A DNA stretch of 64,000 nucleotides from Paenilisteria newyorkensis (GTDB lineage Bacteria > Bacillota > Bacilli > Lactobacillales > Listeriaceae), in the NCBI RefSeq assembly GCF_000766145.1, contig NZ_JNFB01000035.1:124001-188000 (forward strand). The letters run 5' to 3'. Positions within the stretch are counted from its first letter, which is position 1. Each line of letters opens with the position of its first letter. The position numbers and the translations under genes are program-made. The notes below the pieces were generated by a model. That model saw only the letters and a program-made list of their open reading frames with translations. It was not told where the DNA came from and did not search any database. Of the stretch, positions 37,052 to 45,971 are shown piece by piece.

Positions 37052-37078
37052 GGAAGCTAGATTCAAAACCTAGCTTCC
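37052..37078 (-). other. Hairpin between panD and dinG without a T run
   Basis: GGAAGCTAG and CTAGCTTCC form a perfect 9-bp stem with a 9-base loop. The bases following on either strand are not T-rich, so this is not a standard terminator. It may be an RNA-processing site or mRNA-end stabiliser inside the operon. Confidence 0.6.
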
Positions 37079-37086
37079 TCCACATC

Positions 37087-37470
37087 TCATAGTGTTGTTC
37101 GCGCTTTTTCTTCTGGCAAAGTCTGTACAACACGATTAAGCTCATTCAGAACCACTATTTTAGGTTGATGATTCGCTATCTCTTCTTCCGAAAAAATACC
37201 GTAAGCCATAATAATAATCGTATCGCCAACCTGCGTCATTCTAGCCGCTGCACCGTTCAAACAAATAATACCACTATTTCGCTCTCCAGGTATAATATAA
37301 GTCTCCAAACGAGCACCATTATTATTATTTACAATCTGTACCTTTTCATTTGGCAACATATCAACCGCCTCCAGTATCGCCTCGTCAATCGTGATACTAC
37401 CAACATAATTGAGGTTAGCTTCCGTTACAGTGGCCCGATGAATCTTACCATGCATCATGGAACGCATCAT
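37087..37470 (-). CDS. panD: Aspartate 1-decarboxylase
   Basis: The enzyme makes beta-alanine for pantothenate and carries a pyruvoyl group made by self-cleavage. With the start at 37470 the protein has 127 residues and the cleavage bond Gly24-Ser25 falls in YVGSITID, exactly where the family has it. [13 protein letters not shown] precedes it and [12 protein letters not shown] follows near 72. The GGAGGTG of panC's end is about six bases upstream. An ATG three codons earlier is too close to it. It overlaps the panC stop and completes panB-panC-panD. Confidence 0.95.
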   Translation of the reverse strand: MMRSMMHGKIHRATVTEANLNYVGSITIDEAILEAVDMLPNEKVQIVNNNNGARLETYIIPGERNSGIICLNGAAARMTQVGDTIIIMAYGIFSEEEIANHQPKIVVLNELNRVVQTLPEEKARTTL

Positions 37471-37471
37471 G

Positions 37472-38317
37472 TCATGCACCTCCTATGATTTCATTATCAA
37501 TTAATCTAGCTTTCGAATATTGCACACAAATCGCAATAATAATAGGTTTTTCCCAATCTTCCACAGGTTCAAACGAAGGATACTGATACATATCTAGATA
37601 AACAATTTTTTCATACGAGTTTTTCTGATCTATGGCTGCTCGAATATTTGCCAACACGCTCGCCTTATCTTGCCCCTTCACTTCTTCGCGAGCTTTTCGC
37701 AATGCGGCATGAATAACTGGTGCCTCCTTGCGCTCCTGCTCTGTCAAATACACATTGCGTGAACTTTTTGCTAGCCCATCCTGCTCTCTAACAGTCGGAA
37801 CCACACAAATCTTCAACGGGAAAAAATAATCAGCAACAAAGCCTTGTACTACAGCTACTTGTTGCGCATCTTTCTGACCAAAATAAGCGTTATCCGGTTG
37901 AACAAGATGAAACAATTTCCCTAACACCGTCAAAACCCCATCAAAATGCCCTTCTCGAGTCGCTCCATCCAATACAGAAACTCGTTTCTGCGCATGAATC
38001 GTTGCCGTCAAACTCTCCGGATACATCGTTTCAACAGAAGGCATGAACAAAATATCTACGCCATTCTGCTCTGCACGTACCGTATCTCGCGCTTCGTCAC
38101 GGGGATAGCTTTCGAAGTCTTCATTTGGTCCAAACTGTGTTGGATTCACAAAAATACTCATAACTACAACATCATTTTCCATATGAGCCGCTTTCACAAG
38201 TGCCATATGACCTTCGTGTAAAAAACCCATCGTCGGCACAAAACCAATCGTTTGCTGCTGTTTCTTGTAAGATCTGACAGCTGCTTGCAAAGCCTCTATT
38301 TCGCGTATAATTTTCAT
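37472..38317 (-). CDS. panC: Pantothenate synthetase (pantoate-beta-alanine ligase)
   Basis: The 281-residue enzyme joins pantoate and beta-alanine with ATP. The HIGH-like motif appears in [13 protein letters not shown] near residue 29, [13 protein letters not shown] near 57, and the KMSKS-like [12 protein letters not shown] near 180. The start ATG is one base after the panB stop, so panB and panC are coupled. Its last three bases overlap the panD upstream region, and panD follows at once. Confidence 0.96.
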   Translation of the reverse strand: MKIIREIEALQAAVRSYKKQQQTIGFVPTMGFLHEGHMALVKAAHMENDVVVMSIFVNPTQFGPNEDFESYPRDEARDTVRAEQNGVDILFMPSVETMYPESLTATIHAQKRVSVLDGATREGHFDGVLTVLGKLFHLVQPDNAYFGQKDAQQVAVVQGFVADYFFPLKICVVPTVREQDGLAKSSRNVYLTEQERKEAPVIHAALRKAREEVKGQDKASVLANIRAAIDQKNSYEKIVYLDMYQYPSFEPVEDWEKPIIIAICVQYSKARLIDNEIIGGA

Positions 38318-38318
38318 A

Positions 38319-39152
38319 TCATTGGCCCCCGTATAGACCCTTAAGCGTTTCTTCGCTCATCGTAAAGGTATGCTCCAAAGCTGGAAAACTACCCGACTTC
38401 ACATCGCTAACATAGGAGGTCAAAGCGGTATCGATCATGGCATCTACATCTGCGTACGTCTTCACAAATTTAGCTACACGATCCGTTCCGTATTGAATCA
38501 CATCATGATACACCAGTACTTGACCATCCGTATCCACGCCAGCCCCAATACCAATTGTTGGAATCGAAATAGCTGCTGTTACCTCTTTTGCCAGTTGTCT
38601 TGGGATGGCTTCTAAAACGAGCGCAATAGCACCCGCTGCCTCTGCTTCTTTTGCTTGCCTCAATAAACCTTGTGCTGCCTCTTTTGTTTTCGCTTGCACC
38701 TTGTAACTACCTGTTAAACCTACCGTTTGCGGCGTCAGACCAAGATGGGCAACAACAGCAACACCACCAGCACTCAGATGCGTGATTTTGGTGAACACAT
38801 CACCAGCGCCTTCTAATTTCAGCGCATTTGCACCCGTTTCTTGAATGATTTGCCGGGCATTTCGAATCGTTTCCTCTGTCGAACCATGGTAACTTAGAAA
38901 CGGCATATCTGTAACAATAAATGTATCTGGAGCACCCCGCCGCACCGCTTTCGTATGATGAATCATATCAGCAATCGTCACTGGAATCGTGGAATCATAT
39001 CCTAGAACAACCATTCCCAATGAATCACCCACTAGAATCATGTCGACTCCCACCTTCTCGGCATTCTTTGCTGACGGATAATCATAAGCAGTTAACATCG
39101 TTATTTTCTCCTGTGCTTCTTTCATTTGTAAAAAATCAACAGGTCTTTTCAT
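38319..39152 (-). CDS. panB: Ketopantoate hydroxymethyltransferase
   Basis: The enzyme transfers a hydroxymethyl group from methylenetetrahydrofolate to 2-ketoisovalerate, the first step of pantothenate synthesis. The start is placed at 39152 ([12 protein letters not shown], 277 residues), with AAAGGAG nine bases upstream. A longer frame adds 13 unconserved residues. [27 protein letters not shown] near 40-55 and [12 protein letters not shown] near 82 are family motifs. It is the first gene of the pan cluster. Upstream there is a short, well-initiated leader frame. Confidence 0.95.
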   Translation of the reverse strand: MKRPVDFLQMKEAQEKITMLTAYDYPSAKNAEKVGVDMILVGDSLGMVVLGYDSTIPVTIADMIHHTKAVRRGAPDTFIVTDMPFLSYHGSTEETIRNARQIIQETGANALKLEGAGDVFTKITHLSAGGVAVVAHLGLTPQTVGLTGSYKVQAKTKEAAQGLLRQAKEAEAAGAIALVLEAIPRQLAKEVTAAISIPTIGIGAGVDTDGQVLVYHDVIQYGTDRVAKFVKTYADVDAMIDTALTSYVSDVKSGSFPALEHTFTMSEETLKGLYGGQ

Positions 39153-39229
39153 TTCAATCGGCTCCTTTTGTCTCTGTCCTAATTGGATCAAAGCAAAATA
39201 TTTTTAAACAAAGAAAACATGTGCCGTTC

Positions 39230-39275
39230 TTACTCGAAGATACAGCCAATCATTGCTTTCCTCCTTGCTATAGTA
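39230..39275 (-). promoter_or_regulatory. Candidate leader of panB: -10 box, strong ribosome binding site and 7-codon frame
   Basis: On the minus strand TGTTACTAT (an extended -10) is followed by AAGGAGG, AAAGCA and ATG. The frame that begins at 39253 encodes MIGCIFE and stops at 39230. If the -10 is correct, transcription starts close to the ribosome binding site. Another upstream promoter would be needed for full use of the leader frame. Confidence 0.4.
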
Positions 39276-39330
39276 ACACATTTCAAGCCGTTTCGAAAGT
39301 TCTTAAACTGACTATAATTGACAGTATTAG

Positions 39331-39371
39331 AAAAAGAGCGCATGCCTACCGAAATACTTCGCGACATACGC
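39331..39371 (-). terminator. Terminator after the thioredoxin-like lipoprotein gene
   Basis: On the minus strand GCGTATG pairs with CATGCGC across an inner small hairpin (CGAA with TTCG), followed by TCTTTTT. Confidence 0.78.
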
Positions 39372-39379
39372 CTCCCTTT

Positions 39380-39802
39380 CTATTTACTGTATTTTCCAAA
39401 CCAACCTTTTAGCGCGGTCTTATCATCATTTCCATCGTATCGCGCCACTTCTTTACCATCTTTCAAGTAGAAAATAACTGGGACTGTCTTTACTTTCATG
39501 TCCTGCAAAAATGTTTTTGTATCATCCTCAGCCGTCTCTCGTGCCGCATCTGTATCAAAATAAGCCAAACGCATCTCTTTATCTTTCAAAACACTATCCA
39601 ACGTTGGTTGAAAAGCCTGGCAATCTGGACAGGTCGGTCTACCAATATACACAAAACCGCTTTCCTTATTATCCAATTTCGCTTGGAATTCTGCTAACGT
39701 TATTTTGTCTAATTGCTTACTATCTTCCGTCTTCTCACTACCGCATGCAGCAAGCACTAAAAACACGCCTAACATTCCTAAAAATAATAATTTCTTCATC
39801 AT
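39380..39802 (-). CDS. Thioredoxin-like lipoprotein with CPDC active site
   Basis: The 140-residue protein has a lipoprotein signal peptide ending in LAACG (Cys20), so it should be lipid-anchored outside the membrane. A thioredoxin fold follows, with PTCPDCQAF near residue 57 as the redox motif and the cis-Pro loop TVPVIF near 105. The CPDC dipeptide (PD) is atypical of classical thioredoxin and suggests a bacteriocin-transport-accessory/thiol-oxidase-like role, though partners cannot be named. GAGGAG lies seven bases before the ATG. It is 17 bases after a GNAT gene and probably cotranscribed. Confidence 0.82.
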   Translation of the reverse strand: MMKKLLFLGMLGVFLVLAACGSEKTEDSKQLDKITLAEFQAKLDNKESGFVYIGRPTCPDCQAFQPTLDSVLKDKEMRLAYFDTDAARETAEDDTKTFLQDMKVKTVPVIFYLKDGKEVARYDGNDDKTALKGWFGKYSK

Positions 39803-39819
39803 TTCAAATCTCCTCTTTT

Positions 39820-40338
39820 TTATATCGGTAAAATCAAATGAATATCTAGCGGTTCCAGCTCAAATAAATAGATATCTGGTGGATTCGCTAATTCTGCGCC
39901 TAGCCTCAAGTAGAAGTCTACTGTATTACGAACTGGTGTCGCGGATATATATAGTTCCTTTGCACCGAGCTCTGTTGCCTCTTGGGAAATAATATCGATA
40001 AGCCGCCGACCAAGCCCTTTTCCGCGATAATCATGGCTGACGTATAACATGTCCAGCTTCATCGTCTTACCGTCAATAAGGTAGCTTTCCAAGGACACAA
40101 GCCCAACCAAGATACCTTCTTCGTATGCTCCAATAATAATGCCATCTCGGTCAAAAAGCGACTCTAAACGTTGCACATAAATCGTGAGCTCACTCTCGAG
40201 CCAGCCTTCGATATCATAGTATTCCTTCACTAATTGCAACATTTGATTCCGAACATAGTAAACTTCCCCAACGAATTCCTTACGATCAATATCCTTCAAC
40301 TGAGATAATTCATCCCGAACCAACCATTTAAACTCCAT
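39820..40338 (-). CDS. GNAT-family N-acetyltransferase
   Basis: The 172-residue protein has a single GNAT domain. The acetyl-CoA-binding motif A is YRGKGLGRRLIDIIS near residue 107, followed by a typical late NTVDFYLRLGAEL. The N-terminal part is acidic and leucine-rich; no further domain is seen. The acceptor is unknown. A TATACT box occurs 30-40 bases upstream of the ATG. It precedes the thioredoxin-like lipoprotein gene and may be coexpressed with it. Confidence 0.85.
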   Translation of the reverse strand: MEFKWLVRDELSQLKDIDRKEFVGEVYYVRNQMLQLVKEYYDIEGWLESELTIYVQRLESLFDRDGIIIGAYEEGILVGLVSLESYLIDGKTMKLDMLYVSHDYRGKGLGRRLIDIISQEATELGAKELYISATPVRNTVDFYLRLGAELANPPDIYLFELEPLDIHLILPI

Positions 40339-40524
40339 CTATTCAGCGCTCCTTTTCAGCAATTTTTCTTAGTATACCTGAGTATCTTCTAAAAGAAAAA
40401 ACGCTAAAAAGGGATTTCAAATCGAATTTTGTATATCTATACGCGTAAATCATGCCTTATCCTTCTTTTTTCATGCCACACCGTTCGTTTCTGCCAGCCA
40501 ATTTTCGCCTAAAAAATGAATTTA

Positions 40525-41499
40525 CTAACCGAGCAAAATATCTGCGGAATAAATCTTGTGTTCTTCTCCCACAGCATCTTGAACGATCAGCACACCTTCA
40601 TCTGATATTCCCTTCACCGTTCCACGAATCTCGCCTCTTAACGTCTTTGCTACGATTTTTTCACTAAAAGGAATGGCTCTTGCTTCCCACAATAGTTTAA
40701 TCGGCGCAAAACCTTGGTCTAGGAATAGCAAATAGTATTTTTCCAACTGAGAGACAATCTCGCCATATAACGCGCCTCTGGAAATTGGGTGACCTGCTAA
40801 AATAGCTAAGGATGTCGCTTTATCACGCAATTCTTCTGGAAAAAAGTCTTGATTCACGTTGATGCCAGTCCCAATAATAATCGCGTTTACCTGCTCTGCC
40901 TCGGCTTGCATTTCCGTTAAAACACCGCATACTTTACGTTTTTCGATATAAAGGTCATTCGGCCATTTGATTTGTGGCTCTAAACCTGTGATATTCTCAA
41001 TCGCCTCAGCAACGGCTAACGACGCGATAAAAGTAAACTGTGGCACTTGTTGCATCGGGATTTCGGGTTTTAGAATCGTGCTCATCCAGATTCCTGTTCC
41101 CTTTTGCGAATTCCACGGTCTTGCTAAGCGTCCTTTTCCTGCCGTTTGTTCGTCAGCGATAACGACTGTTCCATCGACCGCTCCTTCGCCAACGAGTTGA
41201 TGCGCAACGATTTGCGTGGATGTTACTTCTGGATAAAAAGCTACCTGTTGCCCGATGAATTTCGTTTTGGCGCGAAAATAAAGCATGTCTTCTGTGAAAA
41301 TTTCTTCGGCTGGTTGAATCGCATAGCCACTTCCTCGTTTTGCCTCAATCTCAAAGCCAGCTTTTTTTAACTCTTCTATTTGCTTCCATACGGCTGTCCG
41401 ACTGCAGTTCAGCGCATCGGCAATCTCTTGACCTGAAACTAAACCACCCTCTGCTGCTCGAAATACATCCAATAATTTACGCCGATTCGTTGATAACAT
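40525..41499 (-). CDS. birA: Biotin protein ligase/biotin operon repressor
   Basis: The 324-residue protein attaches biotin to carboxylases and represses biotin genes. It has an N-terminal winged helix (LVSGQEIADALNCSRTAVWKQIEELKKAG read in parts; residues about 18-45), the biotinyl-AMP binding loop GKGRLARPW near 122 and the WPNDLY motif near 188, with a small C-terminal SH3-like domain. The helix-turn-helix marks it as a bifunctional BirA rather than a ligase only. It overlaps cca by 23 bases, so the two are coupled. Confidence 0.95.
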   Translation of the reverse strand: MLSTNRRKLLDVFRAAEGGLVSGQEIADALNCSRTAVWKQIEELKKAGFEIEAKRGSGYAIQPAEEIFTEDMLYFRAKTKFIGQQVAFYPEVTSTQIVAHQLVGEGAVDGTVVIADEQTAGKGRLARPWNSQKGTGIWMSTILKPEIPMQQVPQFTFIASLAVAEAIENITGLEPQIKWPNDLYIEKRKVCGVLTEMQAEAEQVNAIIIGTGINVNQDFFPEELRDKATSLAILAGHPISRGALYGEIVSQLEKYYLLFLDQGFAPIKLLWEARAIPFSEKIVAKTLRGEIRGTVKGISDEGVLIVQDAVGEEHKIYSADILLG

Positions 41500-42661
41500 G
41501 TTCCACCCATCCTTTAATTTCTGACTGTGTATTCCTTATTTCTCCTTCAATGATGGCTTGATCGAGCCTCGCTAGCAAATCTTTTAGCCAAGGGCCTCCT
41601 TTTTTATCCGTCCATGCCATGATGTCATCGCCACTCGCCTGAATCTCGCTTCGTGACTGGACAGGTAATCCGTCAAAGCGTTCGTGTAAAGCCGTCCACT
41701 CTGTTTCGCCCGTTTGGATAAATCGTGCTTTTTCGACTAGCGCTACCGTATGCGTTCCTGTTGCAAACAATTCGTAGTCGCTCCACACTCGTTTATCCGC
41801 CAAATCATACGCTTTTGAGACCTCACGGATTAGCTTGTTTGGCAATTTCCAAGCGCGCAAAAAGTTTCCTACATTCTCCGGCATCACAGCGAGGACAACG
41901 ATAAACCAGATTGTTTCGTCATCACGAGCCGCCGCTAAATCCCAAGACGCTAATCTCTGAATCGCGGCATTTTGGCCTACAAATCCAGGTAAATACGGTA
42001 ACATCTCGAGTTCCTCTACTAATGGCAATGCCGTTTTGACCGCTTCACCCTTCATTAATTTCACAAATTCGACGGCAATCCGTTCCACCGCAATGTTTTT
42101 CAGAAGTGCGATATTTTGTTGCATCGCCTCATATGTATCTTTTTCCAGTGAAAAATCTAACTGACTTACAAAACGAACACCGCGCATCATTCTTAGTGCA
42201 TCTTCGTGAAATCGTTCCCATGGCTGACCGACCGCGCGAATCTGTTTATTTTTCATATCTTGCTGACCGCAAAACGGATCAATGAATCGGCCATCAAGCC
42301 CCATCGCTATCGCATTCATCGTGAAATCGCGACGCTCCAAATCCTTCTCCAACGAACGAATAAAAACAACCTCATCTGGGCGTCTGAAATCGGCGTACGT
42401 TCCCTCTGTGCGAAACGTCGTAATTTCATATATTTCTCCCGCTTCCAAGACAGAAACCGTCCCATGTTCGATACCAGTATCAAATGTCCGCGTGAAAATC
42501 TGCTTTACTTCTTCTGGAAAGGCACTTGTTGCAATATCAATGTCCGCTACTTCACGACCGAGCAACGTATCTCGTACAGAGCCACCTACAAAATAAGCCT
42601 CAAAACCAGCCTGTTCTAGTTTCGCTAAAACAGGCACGGCTTTCTTAAAAATTGCTTTCAT
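41477..42661 (-). CDS. cca: tRNA CCA-adding nucleotidyltransferase
   Basis: The enzyme adds and repairs the 3' CCA of tRNAs. The 394-residue protein has GGSVRDTLLGREVADIDIA (residues about 25-43, with the metal-binding DxD), RDFTMNAIAMG near 112 and the RMMRGVRFVSQL helix near 158, then an all-helical C-terminal part. Its type is the single-enzyme class II CCA-adding form of Firmicutes. It lies between mgsA and birA; in Bacillus the bacillithiol genes bshA and bshB1 intervene, but not here. Confidence 0.95.
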   Translation of the reverse strand: MKAIFKKAVPVLAKLEQAGFEAYFVGGSVRDTLLGREVADIDIATSAFPEEVKQIFTRTFDTGIEHGTVSVLEAGEIYEITTFRTEGTYADFRRPDEVVFIRSLEKDLERRDFTMNAIAMGLDGRFIDPFCGQQDMKNKQIRAVGQPWERFHEDALRMMRGVRFVSQLDFSLEKDTYEAMQQNIALLKNIAVERIAVEFVKLMKGEAVKTALPLVEELEMLPYLPGFVGQNAAIQRLASWDLAAARDDETIWFIVVLAVMPENVGNFLRAWKLPNKLIREVSKAYDLADKRVWSDYELFATGTHTVALVEKARFIQTGETEWTALHERFDGLPVQSRSEIQASGDDIMAWTDKKGGPWLKDLLARLDQAIIEGEIRNTQSEIKGWVEHVINESA

Positions 42662-42673
42662 CCATTAAAACTC

Positions 42674-43078
42674 CTATTCTTCGTTGCGTCTTAAATCGCG
42701 CCAATCCATAAATCCTTCTTGCAAACCGCGCAATAATACTTCTGCCGTTCCGATATTGGTTGCAAGTGGAATTTCATAAACATCACATAATCGAATGAGC
42801 GCGGTCACATCTGGTTCGTGTGGTTGCGCTGCGAGTGGATCGCGTAAGAAAATCACCAAGTCCATTTTGTTCTCCGAAATCCGGGAACCAATTTGCTGAT
42901 CGCCACCGAGCGGGCCTGACTGAAACCGGTGTACCGAAAGTCCAGTCGCCTCCATAATTCGCAAACCAGTCGTTCCTGTCGCGAATAACGTGTGTGGCTC
43001 TAAGATGAGTTTATAAGCTAACGTGAGCTCTATCATCAATTCTTTTTTACGATCGTGTGCGATTAAGGCAATGTTCAT
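42674..43078 (-). CDS. mgsA: Methylglyoxal synthase
   Basis: This 134-residue enzyme converts dihydroxyacetone phosphate to methylglyoxal and phosphate, a bypass of lower glycolysis. [10 protein letters not shown] at the start, TGTTGLRI with the phosphate-binding Thr and Gly near residue 36, and [11 protein letters not shown] (near 54) with catalytic Asp60-type residue and later Asp are family hallmarks. The gene is 12 bases upstream of cca and 17 bases downstream of dapB in the same operon. Confidence 0.95.
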   Translation of the reverse strand: MNIALIAHDRKKELMIELTLAYKLILEPHTLFATGTTGLRIMEATGLSVHRFQSGPLGGDQQIGSRISENKMDLVIFLRDPLAAQPHEPDVTALIRLCDVYEIPLATNIGTAEVLLRGLQEGFMDWRDLRRNEE

Positions 43079-43095
43079 GTACTAACCACTCCTCA

Positions 43096-43884
43096 TCAAA
43101 TTAAATTTTCTAAACCGTAGACTAGTGTGTCCAATTCTGCCGTTTTGCGAATCGAAAAAGCAACGCCTGACATGAAAGAAATGCGATCGTAGGAATCGTG
43201 GCGAATCGTGAGTCCTTGGCCTTCTGCGCCAAATTGCACTTGTTGGTGCGCAATCAAACCTGGTAGGCGAACACTATGAATCCGCATCCCTTCATAATCC
43301 GCACCACGAGCCCCTTTCATCGTTTCCTCTTCGTTTGCCGCACCTTGTTGTTTCGGATCGCGAACTTCCGCCATCATTTCCGCCGTTTTCACAGCCGTAC
43401 CGCTTGGCGCATCCAGTTTATTATCATGGTGCAGTTCGATAATCTCCACATCTGGGAAGTATTTCGCCGCTTTTTGCGCAAATTGCATCATCAGCACCGC
43501 CCCCACCGCAAAATTTGGAGCAATAATCGCGCCAATTTTTTTCGATGCTGCGAGTTCTGTCAATTCCGTAATTTGTTCTGGTGTAAAACCTGTCGTACCA
43601 ACAACTGGACTCACACCATGCGTCAACACTAATTTTGTATTGGAATAGCCAACTTTCGGCGTCGTAAAGTCAACAACGGCGTCCAGCGTTACACTAGTCA
43701 GTAATTTTTCTAAATCATCAAATACGGGTACGTCCAAATCCGAAAATTCCGCAATTTCGTTGATGTTCTTTTCTTTTGGCGCATGGTCAAGTACTGCAAC
43801 TAGTTCCAAATCTGCTTCACGGAGGACCGTTTTTACGACCTCATGCCCCATTCTACCTTTAAAACCTAATACTGCTACTTTCAT
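43096..43884 (-). CDS. dapB: 4-hydroxy-tetrahydrodipicolinate reductase
   Basis: The enzyme reduces the dihydrodipicolinate precursor with NAD(P)H in the lysine/diaminopimelate pathway, which also feeds peptidoglycan. The 262-residue protein has the nucleotide loop [12 protein letters not shown] at residues 5-16, VDFTTPKV near 72, [11 protein letters not shown] near 93 and [15 protein letters not shown] near 150-164 with catalytic His and Lys. It follows ypjD directly (one-base gap) and precedes mgsA. Confidence 0.96.
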   Translation of the reverse strand: MKVAVLGFKGRMGHEVVKTVLREADLELVAVLDHAPKEKNINEIAEFSDLDVPVFDDLEKLLTSVTLDAVVDFTTPKVGYSNTKLVLTHGVSPVVGTTGFTPEQITELTELAASKKIGAIIAPNFAVGAVLMMQFAQKAAKYFPDVEIIELHHDNKLDAPSGTAVKTAEMMAEVRDPKQQGAANEEETMKGARGADYEGMRIHSVRLPGLIAHQQVQFGAEGQGLTIRHDSYDRISFMSGVAFSIRKTAELDTLVYGLENLI

Positions 43885-44214
43885 TTATTTGTCCTCCTTC
43901 TTGGTCCATCTATCGGCGTCACGTTCCTTGAATTTCTTCATGACCGTATCGTGGGCCTCTTCTAAGCTAATATTTAGCGAATTTGCCATACAAATGAGGA
44001 CAAATAACACATCTCCGAGCTCCGCGGCTACTGTATTCTCTGGTTCGCTGGCTTTCTTCGGTTTCTCGCCGTAATAATGATTAATCTCGCGAGCAAGCTC
44101 TCCTGTTTCCTCTGTCACGCGCGCCATCATCGCTAAAGGAGAAAAATATCCCTCTTCGAACTGGCCAATCAACGCGCCTACCTCATCTTGCAACTGCTGC
44201 ATCGTTTTTGCCAT
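43885..44214 (-). CDS. ypjD: MazG-like nucleotide pyrophosphohydrolase YpjD
   Basis: The 109-residue all-helical protein matches the MazG fold, with EETGELAREI near residue 34 and AELGDVLFVLICMAN near 64 supplying the acidic metal-binding residues. It probably removes pyrophosphate from unwanted nucleoside triphosphates; the natural substrate is not known. It is the first gene of the ypjD-dapB-mgsA-cca-birA operon. It is divergent from the YitT-type gene with 117 bases between. Confidence 0.9.
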   Translation of the reverse strand: MAKTMQQLQDEVGALIGQFEEGYFSPLAMMARVTEETGELAREINHYYGEKPKKASEPENTVAAELGDVLFVLICMANSLNISLEEAHDTVMKKFKERDADRWTKKEDK

Positions 44215-44277
44215 GCTTTGTTTCGCTCCTTTTGTGGTAAACTAACGTAAGGCTTTATTTACCCATTTTACGTCTGT

Positions 44278-44283
44278 TATAAT
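44278..44283 (+). promoter_or_regulatory. ypjC promoter (extended -10)
   Basis: TGTTATAAT ends at 44283, and the -35 region is weak. It lies about 50 bases before the start codon, after a short AT-rich spacer that must also carry the divergent ypjD promoter. Confidence 0.55.
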
Positions 44284-44331
44284 CATTATAGCTAAGAAGT
44301 CCTTGCTACGTCTATAAAAAGGAATTTATAC

Positions 44332-45228
44332 GTGGAAGCAATAAAAAAGGGAGTGATGCCTGTGTGGCAAGATGTTCGTGTTAAAAATATTATCTTTATT
44401 TTACTTGGAACAACGATTTACGGGTTCGGACTTGTAAACTTCAATATCGCGAATGATCTTGGGGAAGGTGGATTAACTGGGATTACCTTACTATTACTAC
44501 ATTTCACAGGTATTGATCCTGCGTATTCCAACCTTATTTTAAATATTCCGCTGTTTTTCATAGGCTGGCGCATTCTTGGAAATCGCGCGCTGATTTATAC
44601 CATTATTGGAACGGTGGGCCTTTCGCTAGCTCTATGGGTTTTCCAACGCGTGCCGTATCGCCTTGATCTGCATGATGACCTTTTACTCGTGGCGCTTTTT
44701 GCGGGTGGTTTTACGGGAATTGGGCTTGGTTTTGTCTTTCGTTATGGCGGGACAACGGGTGGTAGCGACATCATTGCCCAAGTGCTACATCGTAAAAAAG
44801 GCGTGAGTATGGGACGGACTTTGTTTGCGATTGACGCCGTTGTGTTGACGCTTTCGTTATCTTATTTGGACGTTCGGCAAGTGATGTATACACTCGTTGC
44901 GGTTTTCATTGGCGCTCGTGTGATTGATTTCATGCAAGAAGGAGCCTATGCCGCCCGGGGTGCCTTGATAATTTCCGCCCATAATGATAAAATTGCCGAC
45001 CATGTGATGCTGGCGATGAATCGAGGCGTGACGGTGCTTGAAGGACGCGGCGGCTTTTCGAAAAAAGATCAAGATGTGCTGTATATTGTCGTTGCGAAGA
45101 ATGAGATTGTGCAGCTGAAAAACATTGTGAACGCGACTGATCCACACGCCTTCGTCTCCGTTTCCGTCGTGCATGACGTGATGGGAGAAGGTTTTACGTT
45201 GGATGAGGATAAGAAGCCGTTGATATGA
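44332..45228 (+). CDS. ypjC: YitT-family membrane protein (YpjC-like)
   Basis: The 298-residue protein has five to six hydrophobic segments in its first 200 residues (GTTGGSDIIAQVL near 143 is the YitT family signature), then a cytoplasmic DUF2179 domain of the ACT-like fold (from about 215). The role of the family is unclear; transport and cation roles have been suggested. The GTG at 44332 has AAGGA eight bases upstream; a second in-frame start with GGGAG lies eight codons later. It is followed by the large repeat cluster. Confidence 0.85.
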   Translation: MEAIKKGVMPVWQDVRVKNIIFILLGTTIYGFGLVNFNIANDLGEGGLTGITLLLLHFTGIDPAYSNLILNIPLFFIGWRILGNRALIYTIIGTVGLSLALWVFQRVPYRLDLHDDLLLVALFAGGFTGIGLGFVFRYGGTTGGSDIIAQVLHRKKGVSMGRTLFAIDAVVLTLSLSYLDVRQVMYTLVAVFIGARVIDFMQEGAYAARGALIISAHNDKIADHVMLAMNRGVTVLEGRGGFSKKDQDVLYIVVAKNEIVQLKNIVNATDPHAFVSVSVVHDVMGEGFTLDEDKKPLI

Positions 45229-45500
45229 AGAACGAAAGGCTGAAACGGCCCGTTTAGCTCCGAAAAAAACTGGAGCGGCCGCAATAAAAAGCCGCTCTTG
45301 CTTTTTGTGGAGGGCGTGAAGTTTTCGAGGAGTTGGCCGTTGAAGCTAGATCCGACGAAAGGCTGAAACGGCCCGTTAGACCCGAAAAAATTTGTTAGGG
45401 GCCGCAGTGAAAACCCGCTCTTGGCTTTTGCGGAGGGCACGAAAATTTCGAGGGTCTGGCCGTTGAAGCTGGATCCGGAGGCGCAGAGCATAAAGCAGTG
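45229..45500 (+). repeat. Mosaic repeat cluster, part 1: CGGCCCGTT modules
   Basis: Two tandem, imperfect copies of a roughly 110-bp module begin at about 45236 and 45358. Each starts GGCTGAAACGGCCCGTT, where AACGG and CCGTT are a palindrome around one C. The better copy goes on with CCCGAAAAAATTTGTTAG, CCGCAGTGAAAACCCGCTCT and TTTTGCGGAGGGCACGAAAA, then CTGGCCGTTGAAGCTGGAT. A minus-strand relative lies at 4082-4178. No gene was found. Confidence 0.8.
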
Positions 45501-45585
45501 CAAGGAACGAATGCTCACTTTGCTCACACTCATATTGAGGCTCTAAGGAAATACAGGACATTTCCTAAGACCCACAACAAAGCTG
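45501..45585 (-). repeat. Type-a hairpin element, copy D
   Basis: Read on the minus strand: CTTTGTTGT, then GGGTCTTAGGAAAT pairs with ATTTCCTTAGAGCC around GTCCTGT, then TCAATATGAGTGTGAGC and AAAGTGAGCATTCGTTCC. The flanks are those of the copy at 3.8 kb, and both arms of the stem differ from it together at several positions. Confidence 0.82.
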
Positions 45586-45776
45586 AAACGGCCCGTTATG
45601 TTGCTAAATCAAACCGTTGTTTGGTTTGATTTAGTGAATCAATAGGCAGCTGAGCAAAGCGAAACTGACAACCTTTTATTTGTTAGGACTCGCAGTGAAA
45701 ACCCGCTCTTGTTTTTTTACGGAGGCCACAAAATTTTCGAGAGTCTGGCAAATGGAAGGCAGTTTCATTGTATTCA
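45586..45776 (+). repeat. Third CGGCCCGTT module and related sequence
   Basis: AAGCTGAAACGGCCCGTTA occurs again near 45581, followed by an AT-rich inverted sequence (AAATCAAACC with GGTTTGATTT, near 45605-45635) and a partial copy of the CGCAGTGAAAACCCGCTCTT module near 45687. No gene was found. Confidence 0.7.
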
Positions 45777-45838
45777 ACTGCATATTGAGGTTCTAAAAAA
45801 GCACACGACGCTTTTCAAGAACCACAACAAAGCTGAAT
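45777..45838 (-). repeat. Type-b hairpin element, copy D'
   Basis: On the minus strand: CTTTGTTGT, GGTTCT (45818-45823 complement) and AAAAGC pair with GCTTTT and AGAACC, then TCAATATGCAGTTGAATAC. It is nearly the same as the type-b hairpins at 3.7 and 4.0 kb. Confidence 0.83.
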
Positions 45839-45971
45839 CCGGAGGCGCAGAGCATGACGCCACACTCGATAAAAAAATGCCACACAACAAACCTAGACCA
45901 GCGCACCGTACTAAAAAAATTTTGCGTTACTGTTTTAAAAATAAGTCTTATTTTGCATCCAACGGCCATTT

